A stretch of DNA of 64,000 bases from UBA11986 sp963734955 (lineage in GTDB: Bacteria > Bacteroidota > Ignavibacteria > UBA10030 > UBA6906): contig CAVTJO010000005.1 in the NCBI GenBank assembly GCA_963734955.1, forward strand, positions 248,001-312,000. Direction: 5' to 3'. Positions within the stretch are counted from its first letter, which is position 1. Each line of letters opens with the position of its first letter. Made by a program: the position numbers and the translations under genes. Below are positions 17,972 through 25,675 of this stretch, piece after piece. A model generated the notes under the pieces. It had not been told where the DNA came from. It did not search any database and was given only the letters and a program-made list of their open reading frames with translations.

Positions 17972-20743
17972 GTGTCTTCCCTGGTTGTTCACAAGAAAGG
18001 CGGGCCCCTGAAAACGTCAACCGTCTATTTGTCTCTTCTTGCCGTCGCACTCGCGTCATGTCAGACATTTTCATTTCCATCGACTCCCCTGGAGATGTCT
18101 TGCTTGGGGGATTCATCTGACAGCCGCAGTTCCGATTATCTCGATTCGACGGAGATTGCCGGAACGCCAAACAGCATCTACCGTCTTACCCGCAGTGAGA
18201 TTTTGTCTCTCCCATTCCGTGGAACTGAGAATTATCTCCCCCTTTTTCCCGGAGTAGTGAAACAGGACGGCGAATTACATGTTCGTGGCGGAAGGGCTGG
18301 CGAAATCGGATATCAGGTTGAGGGCATGAGTGTCACTAACCGGTTCACCAATGAAGATGCCGTACCCATCATACCCGAAGCAATGGAGGAGCTTGCGGTA
18401 TCCACCGGAGGATACTCTGCCGAGTTCGGCGGATGGAATTCCGGGATGGTGTTCACGCAACTCCAAACTGGCGGTGACCACTGGACCCTCTCGGGCAACC
18501 TCCGGACTGATGACTTTGCTCGGCCGGGCAACAAGTTTGTGGGAACCTCATCGTTTGGATACAGGGATGCCGTACTTACCGCAGGGGGCCCATTCCCCGG
18601 TCTCGACAATCTCAAGATCTTCATCGCCGCCGAATACAACCTCATGCGCGATCGGCAGGTCATGTTCCTTTCTCCGTTCGAGTTCGATCCGGCAACCGAC
18701 ATGTACGATCCTTATCCTGGCCAGCGCCTTCCTTGGCCGATTTTCTTCAAGGAAAATTCGATTCCCAACAACCGATCAGAGGCAACCACTGTTCAGGGGA
18801 GAGTGTCGTTCGATCTTGACCGTGTGACGTTGAGACTCGTCGGCAGCATTGATGCACACAAGCAACCCGACGGCTCGGAATGGCCTGACGCCCTGGTACG
18901 CTTCTTCAACCAGAACCGGACACCTGACACAAAAGTGAATTCTGAATTCCTCAGCCTGCGTATGACGCACTCGCCAAATACCGCCACTTCGTTCGAGGTC
19001 GCTGCAGCTTACTACAACCGATTCTCAAATACGCTCGACCCCGACTTCGGCGACAATTGGCGGAGCTACTCGGATAGTCTCGCAAATGCTGCCAGGGGTT
19101 ATGGGGGGTTTCTCGATCGCTGGTATGGTCCATGGCCGTACAGCATCGTTGGCGGGTTCTACCTTAACAATGAAAACACCCCAAACACCACGTACAACAA
19201 GAGTAAACAACAAAGCTGGTCGTTCAGTGGAACGTTCAAGGCTCATGTGAATGAACACTGGGAAATGAAGCTCGGTGGTAATGTGGAAACCTGGACGATG
19301 CGTTTATTTGATGTGGGCTACATCCCGGGGGTGATGGCCATCCAATACGGCCTGCACGGCGAGAATCAACAGGTCTTTCCTGATCCCATAACCCGACGAA
19401 TCTACCTGACGAAAGCCGGCCTCATCAACAATTTTGGATACGATGTCGACGGGAACCAGGTGAACAATGGGCCCGATGCACCGCGCACGCCTCTCTTTGC
19501 TTCGGCATACGTTCAGAATGACGTTGCGCTGGATAACTTCACTCTCGGCCTTGGACTCCGATACGAACTGTATGACTTGAAGGATATGGTGTTTACGGGA
19601 ATGGCCAGCTACAGTAATTCTCTGGACGCAATCGATGACACAAAACTCGCCGACCGAGAACCATCGTCCCTCTTCCTTCCACGTATTGCGTTGTCATACA
19701 CGGCCGATAGCAAAACGGTTCTAAGTGTACAGTTCGGAGCATACGCGCAGATGCCCGCGCTGAATCAAATTTTCAACGGCAACATTTTCTTGAGTCGCAC
19801 CGTCATCGGAGATCGCTTGTATGCGACTCCTGCGGGCTACTATGCCAAGCCGGAAAGAACCAAATTGCTCCAAATTGGTCTTGCTCGTCAACTGAATCGG
19901 TTCCTTGTGTTTTCAGCAACGTACTACTCCAAACAAATGAACAACCTGCTTTCTCTCCGGAAAGCTTATTTGCCCGATTGGTACGGAGGATTTAACGCGT
20001 TTCTGAATGATGACCATTCCCGGGCCAAGGGTCTGGAACTTGCACTCGAGTTGATGCGATCGCAAGGGGTCGCTGCCCGCCTCTTCTACACTCTCTCCGA
20101 GGTTCGTGGCACAAACTCAACACCGCTCTCACCTCGTGGCACCATCGAGTTGTATCAACCACTGGTTCTAAACGATGACCCGTTGGACTTCAACCAAACG
20201 CACGATGTCACATTCACAGTAGATTATTTAAACCCGGATACCGCAAGTGGCACAATCTTCTCGGGGTTCGGCGTCAATACGGTGCTGACATTCAACAGCG
20301 GCCACAACTATACCAGGATGAAGCCAGTGATGTCCATCGGTTTGGTGGACCCGTGGAGCGCCGGCGTCACTCAACTTCTCGATCCGCGTTACGCCTATCC
20401 TGCCGAACCCAGGAACAACTCAGTAACACCCGTGTACTTCAATGTTGATCTGACCGTCAGCAAGCGATTCTCTCTGGGGAGCGTCTCACTAAAGGCATAC
20501 GTGAATGTCCTCAACCTCTTCGACGCGAAACAGGTTCTCAATGTCTATCCGGTTACGGGGAGTACCGACAACGATGGTTGGTTGGAAAATCCACTTTCAG
20601 GAAGGTTTCTGAACACTCCAACCGCTGTTGACTTTTACAAGACAGTCAATCTGCAAAACCGTTGGGCATACATGCAGGCGACGGGGAACGATATCTACGG
20701 CTCACCACGACAGATCAGGGTTGGTGTTAGTGCGGAGTTCTAG
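17972..20743 (+). CDS. TonB-dependent receptor plug-domain outer membrane protein
   Basis: A 923-residue predicted outer-membrane barrel. An N-terminal signal region (residues 15-32, ...AVALASCQT) carries a Cys that could be lipidated. A TonB plug-like stretch follows (about 65-190) with LHVRGGRAGEIGYQVEGM and ELAVSTGGYSAEFG, then a long barrel rich in aromatic strand ends, finishing IRVGVSAEF with a terminal Phe as outer-membrane barrels do. It lacks the carboxypeptidase-regulatory domain seen in SusC proteins. It sits 12 bases after the previous cargo gene. The only start codon that keeps the frame is GTG at 17972; a CTG just before KTSTVYL could also be the start. The substrate is unknown. 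Confidence 0.8.
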   Translation: MSSLVVHKKGGPLKTSTVYLSLLAVALASCQTFSFPSTPLEMSCLGDSSDSRSSDYLDSTEIAGTPNSIYRLTRSEILSLPFRGTENYLPLFPGVVKQDGELHVRGGRAGEIGYQVEGMSVTNRFTNEDAVPIIPEAMEELAVSTGGYSAEFGGWNSGMVFTQLQTGGDHWTLSGNLRTDDFARPGNKFVGTSSFGYRDAVLTAGGPFPGLDNLKIFIAAEYNLMRDRQVMFLSPFEFDPATDMYDPYPGQRLPWPIFFKENSIPNNRSEATTVQGRVSFDLDRVTLRLVGSIDAHKQPDGSEWPDALVRFFNQNRTPDTKVNSEFLSLRMTHSPNTATSFEVAAAYYNRFSNTLDPDFGDNWRSYSDSLANAARGYGGFLDRWYGPWPYSIVGGFYLNNENTPNTTYNKSKQQSWSFSGTFKAHVNEHWEMKLGGNVETWTMRLFDVGYIPGVMAIQYGLHGENQQVFPDPITRRIYLTKAGLINNFGYDVDGNQVNNGPDAPRTPLFASAYVQNDVALDNFTLGLGLRYELYDLKDMVFTGMASYSNSLDAIDDTKLADREPSSLFLPRIALSYTADSKTVLSVQFGAYAQMPALNQIFNGNIFLSRTVIGDRLYATPAGYYAKPERTKLLQIGLARQLNRFLVFSATYYSKQMNNLLSLRKAYLPDWYGGFNAFLNDDHSRAKGLELALELMRSQGVAARLFYTLSEVRGTNSTPLSPRGTIELYQPLVLNDDPLDFNQTHDVTFTVDYLNPDTASGTIFSGFGVNTVLTFNSGHNYTRMKPVMSIGLVDPWSAGVTQLLDPRYAYPAEPRNNSVTPVYFNVDLTVSKRFSLGSVSLKAYVNVLNLFDAKQVLNVYPVTGSTDNDGWLENPLSGRFLNTPTAVDFYKTVNLQNRWAYMQATGNDIYGSPRQIRVGVSAEF

Positions 20744-20850
20744 AATTATTCGGGCTGAGCGGACTATGCATTCGATTCGCACTTGGTAAGAAACCGGAAG
20801 CTGTTCGATGCCCACTCAACATACAACGGAATGGATTGGTGCCGAAGCCT

Positions 20851-20955
20851 GACGTCAACGCCATGGAGCCTACTAACCTCTCCAGCGGCATGTACTTCTG
20901 CCGCCTCACAACTTCCACCTCCACTCTGACAAAGAAGATGCTCTTGGTGCGGTAG
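20851..20955 (+). pseudogene. Relic of a T9SS sorting domain
   Basis: The frame reads DVNAMEPTNLSSGMYFCRL followed by a TK-KMLLVR ending and a TAG stop at 20953. This is the last third of a type IX sorting domain (compare DASTVASGVYFYRL ... KMLFIK at the end of the 27744 gene). Upstream sequence has no open frame, so only the 3' end of a former cargo gene remains, between the TonB-plug gene and the next cargo gene. Confidence 0.75.
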
Positions 20956-20994
20956 TTGTTGTCCGTTCGATCCGGCGAAGTGATGGAAGAGTTC

Positions 20995-21026
20995 TTGCTT
21001 CTTGCCATCACCCGTTAGTATATTTG
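20995..21026 (+). promoter_or_regulatory. Putative Bacteroidetes-type promoter
   Basis: TTG at 20995, 21 bases, then TATATTTG at 21019-21026, a full match to the TAnnTTTG element. It lies 88 bases before the ATG of the large cargo gene at 21114. Confidence 0.5.
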
Positions 21027-21113
21027 TTCGAAGGTAGTCCTGCCTGTATCCCTTCAAACGCGGAAGAGTCTGAGAATCACAAACATACTTCAACAAACCT
21101 CAAGGAGATCGTC

Positions 21114-24100
21114 ATGAAGAGCGTTACTGTGCTGTTGGTCGGTCTGGGTGTGCTATGCTCATCGATAGCCATTGCGGGATCCCAAAACAAATCCGTTGGC
21201 ACAAAGACAGTCACCTCAATCGTTAACGGGAAGGTGGTATTCAAAACCGAGACCATTGCGGAACGAAATCCGCTCCCCGCGGAGCAGAGCGCGCTCGAGC
21301 AGGAGAGGAGCAGGCCCATTCCCCGTACGCAGCAGATCAACACGGCCATTCGCTGGACGAGTACGGACGGCGCCGCCATTGGGCAGGATGTTGCGGTGAA
21401 CCCGAATGGAACGAACACCTTCATCGGATGGAATTTGAACAACCTGCGCGTATCGTTCCACGATAACAACTCCGGCACACCGCTCTGGGAATTCCCCTCC
21501 GATCCGTCGACGTACAGAAACTTCGTCGCCCTCTCTGCGGATGCCAATATTGTTGCTGCAGGATCGTACCACAACATCTACCTGTTCGACAAGACTTCGG
21601 GGACCATCACATTCAATTTCTCCATCCCTGACGGCCGCACCGCGGGACCGATCGCCGTCTCTCGTGATGGACAGCTGCTCGTATGCGCAACTGTGTCTCC
21701 CCTCGCGGGCGGGACGCACAGGGTCTACGCGTTCAATCCCCCATCAACAACGCCCATCTGGACATTTGATTTCAGCGACAACCAGAGCTCGGGTGTTTAT
21801 GGAATTAACATCAACGCCAACAAAACTGTGGTAGCGGTGAACGGGAAGTTTTATGGCTGGATCCTGAATGTAAACAACGGTACCATGCGGACACAGTTCG
21901 AGATCGCAAACACCGAATCGCGGATTGCACTAAGTGCAGATGCTTCGGTAATGGGAATTGCTGAACTAAGCGGGTTCATCAAAGCTTACACATGGAACGG
22001 ATCTCAGACCAGATATGATCTTCTGTGGTTGTACAGAATCCCGCCCGGTTTGTATACGAACTGGGCTTCTGCTGTGGATGTTTCAGGAGATGGTTTGACG
22101 CTCATGGCGGGAAGCCTCATCTTCGTTGATGGGAGTACATACGATGGGAACGTGTACATGTTCGACACCTTCGGCGATGGAACTCCTCTCTGGATTCGCA
22201 CGGGTCTTGGCGATGAAGTGGGTGGTGTTGCCCTCTCGGACGACGGATCTATCGGAGCAGCAATCACATGGGGCGACATCAGCAACCCATCCAAGCCGAC
22301 CACGCTCATCTTTGAGCGCGCATCAAATCAGCCTGTATACGGAGTTGTGTCTCCCGGATCGATGTTTGCCCTCTCGATGTCCGCCGATGGCAAGACTGTT
22401 GTCGCTGGTGGAAAGCACGTCCACGCCCGCATGTTCGGCAATGGCGGTGACGTCTATAACGTTGGTGTCGACCTTGGCGGTGGAGCAATTGCGGGAACAG
22501 TACTGCTCGGTGGTGTCCCACCGAATCAAAGCGGAACGGTTGTCCAGGTGGTTGGAACAAACAGGCAGGCCATAACCAGCCCAACTGGCGCCTATCTTGT
22601 CGCGAATGTTCAACCGGGCACCTACTCGGTTCGCATTTCACACCTCGGGTACGTAGGAACGACACTCACCAATGTGACCGTCGCCGGAACGGATACCACG
22701 CGCAGTGTCAATGCGTCGCTTCCTCAGGCTGGTGCCGCGCCGACGAACCTCGTCGCATCTCACGGACAAAACTCGCGCATCCAGTTGAACTGGACGAGTC
22801 CGCCACTTTCGGACGATATGACTTTTGACAGACTTCTGGCAACAGATCCTTATGTCACAACTCCATCTGTCCCGGCACGGAGAACCAATGGCAGCCTGCG
22901 CAGGCTCGATCCGCCACTTGCGCCCGCTTCGAACCCGCTTGTCGCGGACAGCATCAAGATTTACCGCGGGGTCCGCACCGGTGGTCCGTATTTCCTGAAG
23001 TGGGTTGTTCCGGGATCCAACAACACGTTCATCGACTCCACGGCCATCCCGCTGAAGGACTACTATTATCGAGCGACTGCGGTATACGGCAGCGGCGAGA
23101 GTGTCTACTCGAACGAGGCGTTCGGGACCGTCGATAGTTCGTTCCTGCAATTCGCCATTACCACTCCTGAATTAACTCAGCCCGTCACGGTCGATGGCAC
23201 GATCAACACGAGCGAATGGAATGATGCGCTGAAGGTCGACATCTCTGATGTGTTCGGCTATGGCGGCGGAATACCTCTTCGACGCGGCAGCGTGTTCATG
23301 TGGTTTAAGGTGGATACGATCGCGAAACGCTTGTATATCGCCGGCGAAGATTTCCTCAATAACGACGGGATCGCCGACAATGAAGGCTTCGGTTTGTACT
23401 TCGACGACAACCATAACCGACAGTTCGAGCCGATTGGAACGGACTCGCTCTTGCGTGAAGGAAATTATTGGGGATACTTTTTCGGCACGGGCGCAAACGT
23501 CCGGTTCCGTGAGATCTATACCGGCGGTGGTGTCAACGCCACAGTCGATCTTGTTACTGATGCGCAGATAGCGTTCTCAAATTCAACCGGCCATCTCACC
23601 GGCGAGCTTAGTCTTCCCATCAGCTTTTTCAACAAGAATCACCTTCGCGTGTTCGGACCCAATCTGACGGTCGGCGCGGGACTGTTCATGATCGGACGCA
23701 ACACGAGTAACGGAGCGCTCTTCCACGGCTGGTGGCCACAGACAATGATCAGTGTGTTCACCCCATCCGGGTTCGGCGATATTCACATCCCGATCAGACT
23801 GCTGGCCCCGCCGAAGCCTCCATCCAGTGTAGCGGTTGCTAAACAGGGATCGTTCCTGCATGTGACATGGACAGACCCGACGCAGGGAATTAACAATGAG
23901 CCCCTTACTGTTCCGGCCACGTTGTATATCTACCGGAATGGCTCACCATGGCGACAGTTCCCGCTTGGCGTTCAATCATGGACCGATTCGAACGTTGTCG
24001 CCCAGGGTTGGTATGAATACAAGATCCGGGGATCCATCGATGTCTCCGCATCAGACAACCCCAATCTCACAACATATTATGGCCCGTTCTCTCAGACCGT

Positions 24101-24896
24101 CGGAACGTTTGCGGTGAGCGATCCGCAGTTGACTGAAGTGTTGTATGATGATGGAGTTCCTGACGTGTTCTTCTTCGTTGCGTATCCATACGATGGCAAC
24201 CAATTCGCGGTCAAGTTCACACCACAGCAGTACCCGGCAAAGGTCTACCGCGCAAAGGCATTCACAAACAATGGCAATTCGCCAATCCTTGTCGAGGTGC
24301 ATGCGGACAGTTCCGGATTGCCCGGCCCGATGCTGGCAGGGCCCTACACCGGAGTTACATATCAAACAGCCGGCGTCGACAGTTTCCTTGTCACGCTTCC
24401 CGCTCTCGATCCACCAACCGTCGCAAGCGGTAGCTTCTGGGTTGTGTTGAATTATCTGCCGACCAGTCCTTTGGCACCCGGCATCGGCGGAGACTATACA
24501 CAACCGATCGCTGGACGAAGTTTCTATTTCACAACCACAAGCAGCTGGGTGCAAATTCCGAACGCGAATCTTATTGTACGGGCATTCATCACAGGCCAAA
24601 CCTCCGACGTTCCGAATCAGGGTGAGCTGCCGAAGGTGTTTGCTCTCAACCAGAATTATCCAAACCCGTTCAACCCATCAACTTCAATATCGTACGAGCT
24701 GCCGGGTCGCAGCTTCGTTTCCCTGAAGATGTTTGATGTGTTGGGACGCGAGGTTGCAACGCTTGTGAGCGAAGAGAAAACTGCCGGGAAGTATTCCGTC
24801 GCCTGGAATGCACGGGATGTTTCGAGCGGGATATACTTCTACCGATTGCAGGCAGGATCATTTACCGATACGAAGAAGTTGGTATTGATGAAGTAA
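21114..24896 (+). CDS. Large secreted multidomain cargo: PQQ/WD-like propeller, carboxypeptidase-regulatory, Fn3, CBM9-like, T9SS sorting domain
   Basis: About 1,260 residues. The start at 21114 is fixed by AAGGAG 6 bases upstream and the signal peptide MKSVTVLLVGLGVLCSSIAIA. Domains in order: PQQ/WD40-like propeller (about 70-450; repeats with VALSADANIVAAGS and VALSDDGSIGAAITW), a carboxypeptidase-regulatory-like fold (about 460-530, AGTVLLGGVPP), a fibronectin-like segment interrupted by linker (about 540-680), a CBM9-like domain (about 690-890, VDGTINTSEWNDALKVD), another Fn3-like domain (about 900-1010), a beta-sandwich region and a type IX sorting domain (last 80 residues, NQNYPNPFNPSTSISY). 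No catalytic site is evident; a surface carbohydrate- or peptide-binding scaffold is inferred. A strong terminator follows. Confidence 0.85.
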   Translation: MKSVTVLLVGLGVLCSSIAIAGSQNKSVGTKTVTSIVNGKVVFKTETIAERNPLPAEQSALEQERSRPIPRTQQINTAIRWTSTDGAAIGQDVAVNPNGTNTFIGWNLNNLRVSFHDNNSGTPLWEFPSDPSTYRNFVALSADANIVAAGSYHNIYLFDKTSGTITFNFSIPDGRTAGPIAVSRDGQLLVCATVSPLAGGTHRVYAFNPPSTTPIWTFDFSDNQSSGVYGININANKTVVAVNGKFYGWILNVNNGTMRTQFEIANTESRIALSADASVMGIAELSGFIKAYTWNGSQTRYDLLWLYRIPPGLYTNWASAVDVSGDGLTLMAGSLIFVDGSTYDGNVYMFDTFGDGTPLWIRTGLGDEVGGVALSDDGSIGAAITWGDISNPSKPTTLIFERASNQPVYGVVSPGSMFALSMSADGKTVVAGGKHVHARMFGNGGDVYNVGVDLGGGAIAGTVLLGGVPPNQSGTVVQVVGTNRQAITSPTGAYLVANVQPGTYSVRISHLGYVGTTLTNVTVAGTDTTRSVNASLPQAGAAPTNLVASHGQNSRIQLNWTSPPLSDDMTFDRLLATDPYVTTPSVPARRTNGSLRRLDPPLAPASNPLVADSIKIYRGVRTGGPYFLKWVVPGSNNTFIDSTAIPLKDYYYRATAVYGSGESVYSNEAFGTVDSSFLQFAITTPELTQPVTVDGTINTSEWNDALKVDISDVFGYGGGIPLRRGSVFMWFKVDTIAKRLYIAGEDFLNNDGIADNEGFGLYFDDNHNRQFEPIGTDSLLREGNYWGYFFGTGANVRFREIYTGGGVNATVDLVTDAQIAFSNSTGHLTGELSLPISFFNKNHLRVFGPNLTVGAGLFMIGRNTSNGALFHGWWPQTMISVFTPSGFGDIHIPIRLLAPPKPPSSVAVAKQGSFLHVTWTDPTQGINNEPLTVPATLYIYRNGSPWRQFPLGVQSWTDSNVVAQGWYEYKIRGSIDVSASDNPNLTTYYGPFSQTVGTFAVSDPQLTEVLYDDGVPDVFFFVAYPYDGNQFAVKFTPQQYPAKVYRAKAFTNNGNSPILVEVHADSSGLPGPMLAGPYTGVTYQTAGVDSFLVTLPALDPPTVASGSFWVVLNYLPTSPLAPGIGGDYTQPIAGRSFYFTTTSSWVQIPNANLIVRAFITGQTSDVPNQGELPKVFALNQNYPNPFNPSTSISYELPGRSFVSLKMFDVLGREVATLVSEEKTAGKYSVAWNARDVSSGIYFYRLQAGSFTDTKKLVLMK

Positions 24897-24914
24897 CGTC
24901 TGCAGCAAGAAATG

Positions 24915-24949
24915 AAGGAGGCGCATTTGTTTGGCGCCTCCTTTTTTTG
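24915..24949 (+). terminator. Rho-independent terminator
   Basis: AAGGAGGCGC (24915-24924) pairs with GCGCCTCCTT (24934-24943) around a 9-base loop, followed by a run of T to 24948. It lies 19 bases after the cargo gene stop. Confidence 0.9.
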
Positions 24950-24977
24950 TTTTCTCCTTCGCATCAAAACCCATGCG

Positions 24978-25081
24978 GTAGTCGCAGACTTTCTGTCCGC
25001 CGTCTTCGCGGCGGAAGTCTGCGAATGTTGGCCGGAATCGCAATCTATCCGAAGGATCCCTTCGGGAAAGATTGCGACTAC
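24978..25081. repeat. Palindromic intergenic repeat, GTAGTCGCA family
   Basis: A 104-base element that begins GTAGTCGCAGACTT and ends AAGATTGCGACTAC. It is built of two hairpins: GTCGCAGACTT with AAGTCTGCGA (inner CCGCC/GGCGG), and ATCGCAATCT with AGATTGCGA (inner CCGAAGGATCCCTTCGG). This is a third sequence family among the intergenic palindromes of the window. Confidence 0.8.
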
Positions 25082-25232
25082 ACCCTGTTCCGAGGCAATT
25101 ACAAGTGAGTCCACAACGTTGCCTCCGCAAGTCAGTATCGAGACACACCCCATGTTGACTATGGCCTGACATCTTCGCATATTTCCTCACCAACCTTCGC
25201 AAGTCTCTTTCTTCCGAGAAAGGAGAATGGCC

Positions 25233-25463
25233 ATGAAGAATCATGCCGCGTTCCTTTCCACTGTTCTTCTTCTCCCCTGTCTCAACGTACCGGCCAACTC
25301 ACAGGAGAAACATGTCTCACCTGCGGTTGCTGAGACCAGCTGGACAACGCAGTCGAGCGGGACAAGTGCAGCATTGCATTCAGTTCATGCTGTGAGCCGG
25401 GGTGTTTCATGGGCGGGTGGCGCAGGTGGTATCGCATTACGGACAGTGATGTTACTCTGGTGA
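25233..25463 (+). pseudogene. 5' fragment of a Ycf48-like secreted protein gene
   Basis: The ATG at 25233 has AAAGGAG seven bases upstream and encodes a signal peptide (MKNHAAFLSTVLLLP ... ANSQ), then WTTQSSGTSAALHSVHAVS and AGGAGGIALRT. That is the first blade of the Ycf48-like module seen in the gene at 27744 (WHSQTSGTTANLYAVKAVS). Homology ends at about 25440 and the frame stops at 25463; a palindromic repeat begins at 25507. The remainder of the gene, including any sorting domain, is missing. Confidence 0.75.
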
Positions 25464-25506
25464 CATTCCGACTGCGTGACAGGGTTGATGAAAAATGTTC
25501 TTTACG

Positions 25507-25619
25507 GTCATTGCGAATCCCGGACGTTATTAGTCCGGACGAAGCAATCTCCCCTTTTCATCCAGATCTGAGAATTCAGATTGCTTCGCTTGCCCCATTG
25601 GGGCTTCGCTCGCAATGAC
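25507..25619. repeat. Palindromic intergenic repeat, GTCATTGCGA family
   Basis: A 113-base palindrome beginning GTCATTGCGA and ending TCGCAATGAC. Internal hairpins are TCCGGAC/GTCCGGA and GAAGCAATCT/AGATTGCTTC. It is the better preserved relative of the element at 2050-2144. It lies directly after the truncated gene at 25233. Confidence 0.85.
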
Positions 25620-25675
25620 AAGCTGACGGCGTCTTACAGCAACCCGAAAGAGAAAACAAAGCAGAAAGAAGAACC

